From Dermatophilus congolensis (GTDB lineage: Bacteria; Actinomycetota; Actinomycetes; Actinomycetales; Dermatophilaceae), in the NCBI RefSeq assembly GCF_900447215.1, contig NZ_UFYA01000001.1:1674001-1738000 (forward strand): a stretch of 64,000 nucleotides of DNA, written 5' to 3'. The position numbers and the translations under genes were made by a program. Below the pieces are notes generated by a model. It ran no database searches and was not told the DNA's origin. It saw only the letters and a list, made by a program, of their open reading frames with translations. Shown here one piece after another: positions 44,792 through 53,427 of the stretch; position 1 is the first letter of the stretch, and every line of letters begins with the position of its first letter.

Positions 44792-46002
44792 GAGGTGAGT
44801 GCGCTGCGGAGTATGTCGATTTCGGCGGTGACGGTGTTGTGCCAGGAGTGGTTTTGGGTGTGTTGGGTCATGTGTTGGGGGCTGGGTGGGTTGGCGAGGA
44901 TGGTTAGGGCGCGGGTGGCGAAGTTGTGGATGAAGTCGTTTTCGGTGGTGGTGTTGTTTGGGGGTGGGACGAGAGCTATGGCGTCGAGGGCTGATTCGCG
45001 TAGGCCGCCGGTGTCGGTGGCGACGACGGGGGTGCAGGCTGCGTAGCTTTCGGTGACGACGCATCCCCAGCCTTCTGCTCGGCTGGGGACTAGGAGGATG
45101 TCGGCTGCGTGCATGAGGGCAGGGATGTGGTGGTGGGGTTGGCGGCCCAGGAGGGTGATGTTGGGATGGTTGGTGAGCTGGTTGCGTAGGGGGCCATCGC
45201 CGGCGATGACGAGGTGGGCGTGGGAGTGGGTGTGGGTGATGGTGTTGAGGATGGCTGGGAGGCGGTCGGCGCCTTTGATGGGGAGGAGGTTTCCTACGTA
45301 GAGGAGTCGGGGTCCGGTGGTGTGTTGCCATGGGTCGGGGGTGGGTGGGGGGGTGTTGGGGTTGGTGAAGAGGCTGAGGTCTACGCCGTTGGGGATGACG
45401 TGGCTGTTGGTGTGAGGCATGCCGAGGTTGGTGGCGTGGGTGCGTAGGGCATTGGAGACGTAGATGGTGGCGGCGGCGTGGTTGAGGGTGTTGGCGGCGG
45501 GGCGGGGGTTGTGGGTGATGGTGTGGGTGACATCGCTGCCGTGCATGGTGACGACGTAGGGGATGTGTAGGTGGTGGGCTAGGGCGGCGGCGATGTGGCC
45601 GGCGGCGAGGCTGTACATGCCGTGTGCGTGGATGATGTCGTAGGGCTGGGGTTGTTGGTGGCAGTAGTGGATGAGTGCGGTGGTGGCGGTGTGGATGGCG
45701 TGGGTGGGGGTGTGTGCTGTGCGGCTGGCGATGGTGTCGGTGAGGTTCCAGTGGGCTGGGATGGGGAGCCATCCGGTGTTTTGGGCGTGGGGTGCGAGTT
45801 GTTGGTCGGTGTGTGTGGGTGCATGCATGGCCGCGCGTAGGAGGCGGACTGGGGGTGTGTAGGTGGGGGTTAGTGCGATGGGTTGGAGGTAGAGGTTGGG
45901 ATGGTTGAGGTTGTTGATGGCGGTGACGCGGTGGGTCATGTAGGGGGCGCCGCTTGGTGTTGCTCGGGTGGGGTAGGAGTTGGCGAGCAGGAGGATCCGC
46001 AC
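44788..46002 (-). CDS. glycosyltransferase, GT4 family
   Basis: The 404-residue protein starts at GTG 46002, VRILLLANSYPTRATPSGAP. It has HAHGMYSLAAGHIAAAL, VVTMHGSDVTH, IPNGVDLSLF, RLLYVGNLLPIKGADRLPAI and SRAEGWGCVVTESYAACTPV. The composition is unusual: His, Thr, Asn and Pro are very common because codons are almost all C-ending or C-rich. A longer frame to 46209 adds only low-complexity residues. It is coupled to the flippase gene. Confidence 0.87.
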   Translation of the reverse strand: MRILLLANSYPTRATPSGAPYMTHRVTAINNLNHPNLYLQPIALTPTYTPPVRLLRAAMHAPTHTDQQLAPHAQNTGWLPIPAHWNLTDTIASRTAHTPTHAIHTATTALIHYCHQQPQPYDIIHAHGMYSLAAGHIAAALAHHLHIPYVVTMHGSDVTHTITHNPRPAANTLNHAAATIYVSNALRTHATNLGMPHTNSHVIPNGVDLSLFTNPNTPPPTPDPWQHTTGPRLLYVGNLLPIKGADRLPAILNTITHTHSHAHLVIAGDGPLRNQLTNHPNITLLGRQPHHHIPALMHAADILLVPSRAEGWGCVVTESYAACTPVVATDTGGLRESALDAIALVPPPNNTTTENDFIHNFATRALTILANPPSPQHMTQHTQNHSWHNTVTAEIDILRSALTS

Positions 46003-46341
46003 TGGGTCAGTGTGGCATTGCTGGGGGTTGTCGTTGGGGAATGTTGGAGGTGTTGCGTGGTGTGGATGGTGATGTTTGTGGCTGGCTGGTGTGTTTGTGG
46101 GTTTTGTTGGTGTTGTTTGTTGTTGGGGTGTTGGTACACATGCTGGAGCTGGGGGAAGCCGGACGGTTGTTCTAGACGGGTATCGTGGTTGAGTCCACTT
46201 CCCGAACATCGCTTGTTCGTCGCTTCTGGCTGCACTTGCGAATAGCCCCGTGGGGTCAGGTGGCGTTGTTGCAGCGCCGCGCCGGGGGGATTGGCGTGTG
46301 GTGTCGTGGGCGTGAATAGCTGTCGTATTAGGGGGATTTAC
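46003..46341. other. divergent intergenic region
   Basis: This 339-nt T/G-rich region lies between the GT4 gene at 44788 and the chain-length gene. It should hold the two divergent promoters. I see no ORF with gene-like features, no strong inverted repeat and no JUMPstart-like element. Confidence 0.4.
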
Positions 46342-47484
46342 GTGGCCAGTCCGGGCCTTGCAAATATCGACCCGTGGGGTCGTTCGCTGATCGAGACGTT
46401 GCGTCGTTGGTGGTGGATCCCTGCCGCGTTGGCGTTTGTGGGTGCTGTGGTGGGAGGTGTGATTGGTGGGAATTCTCCGGCGACGGCGACGGCGTTGTTA
46501 CGGGTGCAGTCGACTGCAAACAATGGTGATGGGTTGACGCAGGCGCAGCAGAGCGCGTTGACGGAGACGGGTACTTCGGAGGTTTTTCAGGCGGCTGCGA
46601 AGCAGTTGCGTTCCTCGGAGGGTGGTCTTCGGGCACGCACTGAGCTGGCTGCGGTTCCGCAGTCGTTGATGATTTCGGCGAGTGTCACTGGTGATAGTCC
46701 TGAGGCTGCGGCGAATGCAACGAACGTGTTTGCTCAGGCTGCGGTGGCAGCGAGTAATGCTCGTGTGGCTGCGGATTTGAATTCGTTGAGTGAGCAGACG
46801 AGTCAGATTATTCGTGGTTCGCATTTGAATAATCCGCAGGCGGAGCAGGCGCGGGTTGCGGCGCTAGGTCAGGCGTTGGCGAGCAGTCAGGCCAATACGT
46901 TGGCGCAGTCGCGTCAGTTGACTGTGGTTCAGCCGGCGACGGCTGCGGGTGTGAAGCAGACGTCGGCTGCGGTGTTGGTTGTTTTGGGTGCTGTCGGCGG
47001 TGGCTTGGTTGGTGCGGGTATTGCGTTGCTCGTGGGTGGTCGCCGGGGCCGGATGGGCAAGCTGGCGGAGATGCGTCGTTTGTACCCGAATGTGGAGTTT
47101 TTGCCCACGCGTGATGTGGCTGCGGTATTGAGCATGGAGACTCCCTCGCCGCAGCGTGTGGTGGTCACTGGTGTGCGTTTGCCGGCTGCGGATGTGCAGG
47201 AGTTAGTGGGTCCGGTGGCTGAGGGCTTTGAGGCTCTTGGTCGTGAAGTGTCGGTGACGAAGAATATGGCGGCGTATGGGGCTTCGCAGCAGACGCCGTC
47301 GGATCCGAAGGGCCCTGTCACGGTATTGGAGACGGGCTTGTCCACTGCCATTGTGAAGCGTGTTGCTCGCGATCCTGAGGCTGTGTTGTTGGTCTTGGTG
47401 CGTTCGGGTAAGACACGTTTTGAGTGGCTTGATGAGTACGCGGGGCAATTTGGTGAGCGTACGTACATTGTTGTCGAGGGCTGA
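46342..47484 (+). CDS. Wzz/YveK-type polysaccharide co-polymerase with degenerate kinase-like domain
   Basis: The 380-residue protein starts at GTG 46342 with AGGGGG 6 nt upstream. TM1 (WWWIPAALAFVGAVVGGVIGG), a coiled extracytoplasmic part (about 50-205) and TM2 (TSAAVLVVLGAVGGGLVGAG) match PCP-2a chain-length regulators. The C-terminal 130 residues (RVVVTGVRLPAADVQELVGP, then VTVLETGLSTAIVKR and AVLLVLVRSGKTRFEWL) follow the strand order of a BY-kinase but have no Walker A lysine loop. It likely controls chain length or polymerisation without kinase activity. Confidence 0.75.
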   Translation: MASPGLANIDPWGRSLIETLRRWWWIPAALAFVGAVVGGVIGGNSPATATALLRVQSTANNGDGLTQAQQSALTETGTSEVFQAAAKQLRSSEGGLRARTELAAVPQSLMISASVTGDSPEAAANATNVFAQAAVAASNARVAADLNSLSEQTSQIIRGSHLNNPQAEQARVAALGQALASSQANTLAQSRQLTVVQPATAAGVKQTSAAVLVVLGAVGGGLVGAGIALLVGGRRGRMGKLAEMRRLYPNVEFLPTRDVAAVLSMETPSPQRVVVTGVRLPAADVQELVGPVAEGFEALGREVSVTKNMAAYGASQQTPSDPKGPVTVLETGLSTAIVKRVARDPEAVLLVLVRSGKTRFEWLDEYAGQFGERTYIVVEG

Positions 47485-48907
47485 TGGGGAGCGGGGCTTT
47501 GTCTCCGCTCCTTTGTCTCAGCATCAGCAGCGCGCGCACCAGCGGTTTGTGTTGCGTGAGTCGCATTTGGCTGGTGAACGTGAGTCGAAGTCGCGTTATC
47601 CGTCGCGGTTGCTTGATCCGGTGTGGTGGATCGGCGTGTTATTTGTCGCGAATTTCTTTCTCATGCGTTTGTCGGTTCCGGGGATTGATATTTCTTTGTC
47701 GGTGCCGTTGACGATCGTGTGGCTGGGATTGGCGTGGCGTTGTCACGTGATTGTGGTTGAGCCGCGACGGTTTTTGTTGTGGGTTGTTGCTGGTGGCGTT
47801 GCTGCTTTGGTCACTTTTCCGCAGATTCTGTTTGTTCCTGCCCCGTATGTGAGTGTGAACAGTTGGTTGTTGTGGATGGTGACCTGGCTTCCTGCAGCGT
47901 TCATGATGGCTGATCGCAGTCGTGGGACGTTTGAGCGTGCGCTGCGGGCAGTGAAGAACATCGGTTTGGGTTTGGCGAGCATTTCGGTGTTGTTCATGGT
48001 GGTGCAGGTAACTCCGATTGGGTATCGCGATTTTATTGGCGAGTCTTTGCCGTCCAATCTTGTGGTGAGCGGATTTAACACGTCGTATCCGCTTTTTTAT
48101 GAGGCGAATATCTATAAGTCGAATGGCTGGTTCGCGTTGGAGCCGTCGTTCATGTCTTTCATTCTGGGTTTGTGCATTTTGGCGGCGTTGCTGATTCGTG
48201 CACGAATCTGGGAGGTCATGGTTTTGTCGGTTGGCATGCTGGTGACGGCTGCTGGTTCGGGCATGTTTGTGGCTTTGATTGGTGTGGTTGTGATGTTGTG
48301 GCAGCGGCAGTGGCCGTTGCTGCGTCGTTACTTGATACCGGGTTTGGTATTAGCTGCAGTGGCTGCTCCAACGACTATTGGTAAAACCATTTTGGATCGG
48401 TTGAGTGAGGGGTCGAGCGAGAATTCTTCGACTGCTCTGCGCACATTTGAGCCGTATCTGTATTTGTTTCCCAAGTGGGTGTCTGATTGGGGCATCGTGT
48501 TGTTTGGGGGCGGCCCGGGCTCGTCCCGGTATGTGGTGGATGCCTCAGGTGTGAATGGTCTGCTGGTGCCGACGGTGGGCAAGGTTTTCTTCGATTACGG
48601 ACTTATCGCAGGGGCATTGCTGGCTGTGATCATCGTGGTTTCGTATGTGAAGGCTACTGAGCCTGCGATTGGGATGTCGGTGTTGGTGTCGATGTTGGTG
48701 TTACAGCCGCCGGCGCAGCCGTTGATGGTTCCGGCATTTTTGTTGAGCACGCTGTGGGCCCCGGCATTGCGAGACAACATTTTGGCGGGCACCGAGCGTC
48801 TTTATTCTCCTCGTAGGGCGGCAATATCTACCGCTGGTGTATCCGGCGATGTTGGTTCTGTTTCTTCTGCGGTTTCGGCTGGTTCTTCTTCCTCTGAAAG
48901 AGAGTGA
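47453..48907 (+). CDS. O-antigen/polysaccharide polymerase-like membrane protein (Wzy)
   Basis: The 484-residue protein has about ten spans (IGVLFVANFFLMRLSV, FLLWVVAGGVAALVTFPQIL, GLCILAALLIRARIWEVMVL, others) with a large loop containing SYPLFYEANIYKSNGWFALEPSFM and later GGGPGSSRYVVDASGVNGLLVP, the layout of Wzy/O-antigen ligase proteins. GTG 47453 gives a 32-nt overlap with the preceding gene and has GGGG 7 nt upstream; a later start near 47538 is possible. The Ser-rich tail (about 35 residues) is unusual. Confidence 0.78.
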   Translation: MSVRTLLSRADGERGFVSAPLSQHQQRAHQRFVLRESHLAGERESKSRYPSRLLDPVWWIGVLFVANFFLMRLSVPGIDISLSVPLTIVWLGLAWRCHVIVVEPRRFLLWVVAGGVAALVTFPQILFVPAPYVSVNSWLLWMVTWLPAAFMMADRSRGTFERALRAVKNIGLGLASISVLFMVVQVTPIGYRDFIGESLPSNLVVSGFNTSYPLFYEANIYKSNGWFALEPSFMSFILGLCILAALLIRARIWEVMVLSVGMLVTAAGSGMFVALIGVVVMLWQRQWPLLRRYLIPGLVLAAVAAPTTIGKTILDRLSEGSSENSSTALRTFEPYLYLFPKWVSDWGIVLFGGGPGSSRYVVDASGVNGLLVPTVGKVFFDYGLIAGALLAVIIVVSYVKATEPAIGMSVLVSMLVLQPPAQPLMVPAFLLSTLWAPALRDNILAGTERLYSPRRAAISTAGVSGDVGSVSSAVSAGSSSSERE

Positions 48908-48914
48908 TCGCTTC

Positions 48915-49931
48915 ATGTCTGAGTTGGTCAGCGTGATCATGCCTGTTCTCAACGAGTCGGCTTCAGTGGAGGGGGCGGTGAAGTCGATCCTGTCCCAGGA
49001 GGGCGTGGATGTTGAGGTACTTGTTGTCGATGGTCGTTCTTCGGATGACACAGCGGCGATTGTGCGACGACTAGCGTCACAGGATGAGCGTGTGCGCCTG
49101 TTGGATAACCCGAAAGTGGTGATCCCGTCGGGTTTGAATGTGGGGTTGGCTGCTGCGCGTGGTTCGTTTGTAGCGCGGGTTGATGGACACGCGACGATCA
49201 CGCCGGGGTATTTCGCACAGGCATTGAAGCGTTTTGCAGAGAATCCGAAATTGGCTGCAGTGGGGGGGTTGCGTACTGGGGTTTCTTCTACTCCCACGGG
49301 GCGGGCGATTGGGCTGGTGCAGTCGAGTCCGTTCGCAATTGGTGATTCGATTAACCACTTCGGCACTGAGTATCAGTTGACTGACCACGCGTCGTTTGGT
49401 GTGTATCGCGCCGATGTTGCTCGTCAGGTAGGTGGTTGGGACGAGAACCTCATGGTTAATGAGGACGTGGATTTCGACCACCGGATTGCGTTGGCGGGGT
49501 ATGAGATCGGTTTTGATCCTCAGATGGGGATCTTGTGGCATGTGCGTGACAACGTGCCGGACTTGTTCCGTCAGTATCGGCGATATGGGCGGGGTAAGGC
49601 GTTGATGGTGCGCAAGAACGGCCGGGAGGCGTTGCGGCCGCGTCACTTGGCGGCTCCGGTGGCGGTGATGGGCACTGTAGCGTTGGCGGCTTTGGCTTCG
49701 CGTCATCCGCGGTTGGCGCTGGCTGGTTATGCCCCGTATTTGGGGGGTCTTGCTGTTGCGAGCGCGAAGGCATTGAAGGGTCGTGAGGATTCAGCGCCGG
49801 TGGATGTGAAGTCGTTGCCGTTGGCGTTTGCGGGGATTCATTACGGGTGGGGTGTTGGGTTTTTAGAGGGGTATGTGTTGGGCAAGCAGCCTCGTCGTAC
49901 TAGTGGCCGCGATAATTCCGATGCTGAGTAG
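48915..49931 (+). CDS. glycosyltransferase, GT2 family (ExoA-like)
   Basis: The 338-residue GT-A enzyme begins MSELVSVIMPVLNESASVEG; VVDGRSSDDTAAIV and VARVDGHATITPGYF give the nucleotide-binding DXD-type region, and DENLMVNEDVDFDHRIALAGYE the catalytic ED region. Two hydrophobic stretches at the end (VAVMGTVALAALASR, AGIHYGWGVGFLEG) suggest membrane contact. This pattern is that of ExoA-like succinoglycan transferases. ATG 48915 is 7 nt after the polymerase stop. Confidence 0.9.
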   Translation: MSELVSVIMPVLNESASVEGAVKSILSQEGVDVEVLVVDGRSSDDTAAIVRRLASQDERVRLLDNPKVVIPSGLNVGLAAARGSFVARVDGHATITPGYFAQALKRFAENPKLAAVGGLRTGVSSTPTGRAIGLVQSSPFAIGDSINHFGTEYQLTDHASFGVYRADVARQVGGWDENLMVNEDVDFDHRIALAGYEIGFDPQMGILWHVRDNVPDLFRQYRRYGRGKALMVRKNGREALRPRHLAAPVAVMGTVALAALASRHPRLALAGYAPYLGGLAVASAKALKGREDSAPVDVKSLPLAFAGIHYGWGVGFLEGYVLGKQPRRTSGRDNSDAE

Positions 49932-49949
49932 CCCTGCGGGTTTGTGATC

Positions 49950-49988
49950 GTGCCGGTGGCTTGAGGGGGTGTCTCTGGCCACCGGCAC
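49950..49988. terminator. bidirectional hairpin between convergent genes
   Basis: The 11-bp arms 49950-49960 and 49978-49988 enclose a 17-nt loop. It lies between the stops of the GT2 gene (49931) and the acetyltransferase gene (50008). Confidence 0.65.
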
Positions 49989-50007
49989 ACGTGTTTGTGC
50001 GGGGTTT

Positions 50008-50613
50008 TCAGTTTTCGAGAAGTTCGAGGGTTTCGCCGTTTTGGCGGTATTTCTCTCCTGTGCTGGGGCAGGTGAATAGTCCGTCTTCGCCGGGGGTGAG
50101 GGGTTCACCTGCGCGGCCGACCCAGCCGATGCGTTTAGCGGGCACTCCGGCGACGAGTGCGTGTGCGGGGACGTTTTTGGTGACGACGGAGCCAGCGGCG
50201 ACTAGGGCCCAGGCTCCGATTTCGACGGGGGCGACGCATACAGATCGGGCGCCGATGGATGCTCCTTGACGGCAGGTGACGCCGACGTGTTCCCAGTCGT
50301 CTCCGCGTTTGAGGGTGCCGTCGGGGCTGATGGAGCGGGGGAAGTGGTCGTTGGTGAAGACGACGGCGGGTCCGACGAAGACGCCGTCTTCGAGTTCGGC
50401 GGGTTCGTAGACGAGGGCGTAGTTCTGGAGTTTGCAGTTGTCTCCCATTTTTACGCCGCTGCCGACGTAGGCGCCGCGTCCGATGATGCAGTTTTTCCCT
50501 AGTACTGCGTCCTCGCGGACTTGGGCTAGGTGCCAGACGGCGCTGCCTTCTCCGAAGACGGCGTTGTCGGCGACGTCGGCGCTTGCTTGGATGCGGACGG
50601 ATGCCTCGGTCAT
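50008..50613 (-). CDS. left-handed beta-helix acyltransferase (WlbB/WbbJ/PglD-like)
   Basis: The 201-residue protein consists of hexapeptide repeats (VADNAVFGEGSAVWHLAQV, AVLGKNCIIGRGAYVGSGVK, VGVTCRQGASIGARSVCV) and the family motif VFTNDHFPRS plus ALVAGVPAKRIGWV. Such enzymes acetylate amino sugars on nucleotide donors. It is a good candidate for acetylating the 4-amino sugar made by the 32891/35407 enzymes, or a 3-amino sugar. It is separated from those genes by 14 kb and is a single-gene unit. Confidence 0.88.
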   Translation of the reverse strand: MTEASVRIQASADVADNAVFGEGSAVWHLAQVREDAVLGKNCIIGRGAYVGSGVKMGDNCKLQNYALVYEPAELEDGVFVGPAVVFTNDHFPRSISPDGTLKRGDDWEHVGVTCRQGASIGARSVCVAPVEIGAWALVAAGSVVTKNVPAHALVAGVPAKRIGWVGRAGEPLTPGEDGLFTCPSTGEKYRQNGETLELLEN

Positions 50614-50800
50614 GGTTCTCCTGCTGTTTGGGTGATGTGTGCAGTGCCGTTGTTGGTTGGTTTGTAGGCCTGCGGATCACGGTTGATGTGTTGGGGGGAA
50701 GCCTAGTTGTGTTGGGGTGCCTTGGCGCGCGGGGGCTGTGGTGAATGCGGGTGGTGGGTTGTGCGTTGAGATGGTGTTGATGTTGGTGTGGTCGGGTTGC

Positions 50801-50830
50801 CTTGACCTTGGGGGCAGGGTTTTAGCCTGA
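50801..50830 (+). promoter_or_regulatory. candidate MerR-type promoter/operator
   Basis: TTGACC (50801-50806) overlaps an imperfect dyad ACCTTG-GGGG-CAGGGT (50804-50819), with a -10-like CCTGAT (50825-50830) about 18 nt from the -35. A dyad inside a slightly long spacer is the hallmark of MerR-controlled promoters. It ends 22 nt before the merR start, so autoregulation is likely. Confidence 0.5.
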
Positions 50831-50852
50831 TCCGGTCATGGAGAGGGAAGAA

Positions 50853-51239
50853 ATGAAGATCGGTGCTCTCGCACTGAGGGCGGGCGTGACTGTGAAGGCT
50901 CTCCGGTATTACGAGTCGTTGGGTTTGTTGTCGCCGGAGCGCAGTGAGAATGGTTACCGCGTTTATAGCGAGAGAGATTTTCTCGTGACTTGTGAGATTA
51001 GGCATCTGGCGTCGTGTGGCATTCCACCCAGCCGGGTTCGTCCGTTTATTGAATGTCTCGATTCTGGGAATGAGTATTCGGATGATTGCCCTGAGGCTGC
51101 TCGTCTTTATGAGGAGACGATGGTGGAGATTGAGCGGGTGATGGGCGAGCTCGCTCGTCGTCATGCCACGTTAGGTGAACATCTGCGGCGACGTGAGGAG
51201 CGCAGGTTGGCGATTGGAAATTCTTCCCTCGGAGATTAA
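50853..51239 (+). CDS. MerR-family regulator with several cysteines
   Basis: The 128-residue regulator starts at ATG 50853 with AGAGGGA upstream (the earlier ATG 50838 carries that site in its reading frame). The DNA-binding part reads MKIGALALRAGVTVKALRYYE, SLGLLSPERSENGYRVYSE, then a coiled coil. Cysteines occur in VTCEIRHLASCGIPPSRVR, FIECLDSG and SDDCPEAA, which could sense oxidants, though a metal cannot be excluded. It is followed after 19 nt by a DUF417 membrane gene. Confidence 0.9.
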   Translation: MKIGALALRAGVTVKALRYYESLGLLSPERSENGYRVYSERDFLVTCEIRHLASCGIPPSRVRPFIECLDSGNEYSDDCPEAARLYEETMVEIERVMGELARRHATLGEHLRRREERRLAIGNSSLGD

Positions 51240-51258
51240 AGAGTTTGGGGAAGAAATC

Positions 51259-51816
51259 ATGCGTAACGTCTTGGAAGCGGTGGCGAAGCTGGATCGGGTG
51301 AGCTTAACTCTCACGCGTATTGGTTTGGCTGTTGTTACTTTGTGGATTGGTGGCCTCAAGGTGGTGCCGTATGAGGCTGAGGGCATCGCTCCTTTTGTTG
51401 CGAACAGCCCTATTATGAGTTGGCTTTACAATGATCCGTCTGGTTACAAAAGTCACCGGAATCCGGAGGGCGCTTTGGTGGCCGCCAATAAGGATTGGCA
51501 TGCCATGAATGGTTCCTATGTCGCTGCTCTTCTTATTGGCGCTACTATTGTGGCAATCGGGTTGCTGATTTTGGGGCATTGGATTCATCCCGTTCTTGGA
51601 GTGATAGGTGGCGTAGCTTTGACGGGGATGAGCTTTGTCACTTTGAGTTTTCTTGTGACTACTCCGGAGGCGTGGGTTCCTGCTTTGGGTTCGGCGGAGC
51701 ACGGTTTCCCATACCTTTCGGGAGTGGGGCGGCTAGTGATCAAGGACTCGATCATGTTGGGTGCTTCTTTGGTCGTGGCGGTGGATTCAGCGCGTTGTGC
51801 ATTGGCTCGTATGTGA
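51259..51816 (+). CDS. DUF417 (YkgB/RclC) family inner-membrane protein
   Basis: The 185-residue protein has about four spans (LTLTRIGLAVVTLWIGGLKV, YVAALLIGATIVAIGLLILG, PVLGVIGGVALTGMSFVTLSF, KDSIMLGASLVVAVDSA). The segments VVPYEAEGIAPFVANSPIMSW and FPYLSGVGRLVIKD are family marks of YkgB/RclC. RclC belongs to the reactive-chlorine resistance set of E. coli. ATG 51259 follows GGGAAGAA. It forms an operon with the MerR gene. Confidence 0.88.
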   Translation: MRNVLEAVAKLDRVSLTLTRIGLAVVTLWIGGLKVVPYEAEGIAPFVANSPIMSWLYNDPSGYKSHRNPEGALVAANKDWHAMNGSYVAALLIGATIVAIGLLILGHWIHPVLGVIGGVALTGMSFVTLSFLVTTPEAWVPALGSAEHGFPYLSGVGRLVIKDSIMLGASLVVAVDSARCALARM

Positions 51817-52029
51817 GTGTGTGTGCCGCCCTGGCTGTTTGCTGTGGGCGGCACACTTGGTGGGCTGTGTGGCCGTGTCGTGCGGTGCGCGCTGAGGTTG
51901 TTTGAGGCGTTAATGTTGCGGAGAGCTTTTTGTTCCACCGTTTCTCGTGACCGTTTCTGCGTGTTGTGGGGCTTCGTGTTCGGTGGGTTTCCTTTGCAGC
52001 CGCATCCGTTTGAGGAGATGTCGTAACTC

Positions 52030-53427
52030 ATGACCACCCCTACCCCGCCGCCGGATGCCGATCTTTTCCGTCCGCACATGTTGTATGTCGCGTGGGGTTT
52101 TCCGCCTTCACGTGGCGGTGGTGTGTATCGAGCATTGGCCACTGTGAATGGTTTCGTGCGTCAGGGATGGGATGTCACTGTTCTTACTGCTACGCGTGAA
52201 ACGTTCATTGACTACACGGGTGCGGATTTTTCGCTGGAAGAGCAGGTGGATCCTGCAGTTGAGATAGTTCGGATTCCGTTTCCGTGGCCAAGCATGGACA
52301 TGAATGTACGGAATTGGTCGCCTTTGCGGGCTTTGGCGCCGAAGGTGTGGCGACGCAGTCGCAAGTACCGGGATATGCGTGATTTTCCGGAGTCGAACTA
52401 TGGGCCGTGGCGGCGTGATTTGGAACAGGCCGCGATTGATATCCATCAACGCAAGCGCGTACATATGACGGTGGCGACGGCGAACCCGAATGTGGATTTC
52501 ATGGCTGCAGATGCGTTGTATCGGCGTTTCCGTGTTCCGTATGTAATGGATTATCGGGATGCGTGGATGCTGGATGTGTTTGATGGAACGTTCTTGCATC
52601 CTGAGGGTGGTCGCGTCGATAAGTTGGAGCGGCGTCTGTTGGCGGATGCGCATGAGGTGTGGTTTGTCAATGAGCCGATTCGTGCCTGGCATGCCAAGCG
52701 GCATCCGGAGGTGGCGGAGCGGATGCATGTGGTGGCTAATGGGTATGACCCTGAGTTTGCGCCAGCGCCAACGACTAAAAGCCCATCAGCTGATAAGCCG
52801 TTGGTGTTTGGGTATATCGGAACGGCTAGTGCGCGGGTACCGATCGCGGAGTTTGCGAAGGGGTGGGAGATTGCGCGGGGTCGTAGTGCTGAGTTGTCGA
52901 ATGCGCAAGCGCAGTTGTGGGGGTATTTAGGTTTTTATTCGGCTCCGTCGCCAGCGTTGCTGAATTTGGTGGAGGAGCACGCCAAGGATGAGTTGTCGTA
53001 TCAGGGCCCGGTGCCGAAGGCTAAGGTGCGGCAGATTTATGACACGTTTGATGCATTGTTGTTGGTTCTTGGCAAGGGAATTTATGTGACGAGCGGGAAG
53101 GTGTTCGAGTACGCGGCGAGCGCTTTGCCGATTGTTGCTGTGCATGATCCGGGGAACGCGGCGACGGATGTGTTGCGTGAATATCCGTTGTGGTTCCCGG
53201 TGAAGGATTTGTCGCCGGATTCGATTGCGGAGGCGTTGGTGGAGGCTGGGCGTGCGGCGCGGTCGGCTTCGGAGGAGACACGGGCGGCGTGTGCGCAGTT
53301 CGCGCGGAGGTATGCGCGGGATATCCAGCTGGAGCCGCGTGTGTCGGCGTTGAAGGAAGCTGTACCTGTGCCGGTTGGTGGGGTCGTGTTGGATGGTCCT
53401 GCGGGTGATGTGGAGGAACAGGCGTGA
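52030..53427 (+). CDS. glycosyltransferase, GT4 family
   Basis: The 465-residue GT-B protein begins with YVAWGFPPSRGGGVYRALAT and has VMDYRDAWMLDVFDGTFLHP in the N-terminal domain, then LVFGYIGTASARVPIAEFAKG and SGKVFEYAASALPIVAVHDP in the donor domain. This is the layout of GT4 enzymes that include long linkers for lipid-linked acceptors. The final 4 nt overlap the next gene, so they are co-translated. Confidence 0.86.
   Translation: MTTPTPPPDADLFRPHMLYVAWGFPPSRGGGVYRALATVNGFVRQGWDVTVLTATRETFIDYTGADFSLEEQVDPAVEIVRIPFPWPSMDMNVRNWSPLRALAPKVWRRSRKYRDMRDFPESNYGPWRRDLEQAAIDIHQRKRVHMTVATANPNVDFMAADALYRRFRVPYVMDYRDAWMLDVFDGTFLHPEGGRVDKLERRLLADAHEVWFVNEPIRAWHAKRHPEVAERMHVVANGYDPEFAPAPTTKSPSADKPLVFGYIGTASARVPIAEFAKGWEIARGRSAELSNAQAQLWGYLGFYSAPSPALLNLVEEHAKDELSYQGPVPKAKVRQIYDTFDALLLVLGKGIYVTSGKVFEYAASALPIVAVHDPGNAATDVLREYPLWFPVKDLSPDSIAEALVEAGRAARSASEETRAACAQFARRYARDIQLEPRVSALKEAVPVPVGGVVLDGPAGDVEEQA

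Noticed and set aside
44792-45772. N-terminal extension of the flippase frame
   Set aside because: The extension lies antiparallel in phase over the GT4 gene, is His/Pro/Arg-rich, and the membrane protein starts naturally at the ATGA overlap.
51817-52029. A 69-codon frame between the DUF417 and GT4 genes
   Set aside because: It starts directly at the preceding stop, has no ribosome site, and its composition is not protein-like.
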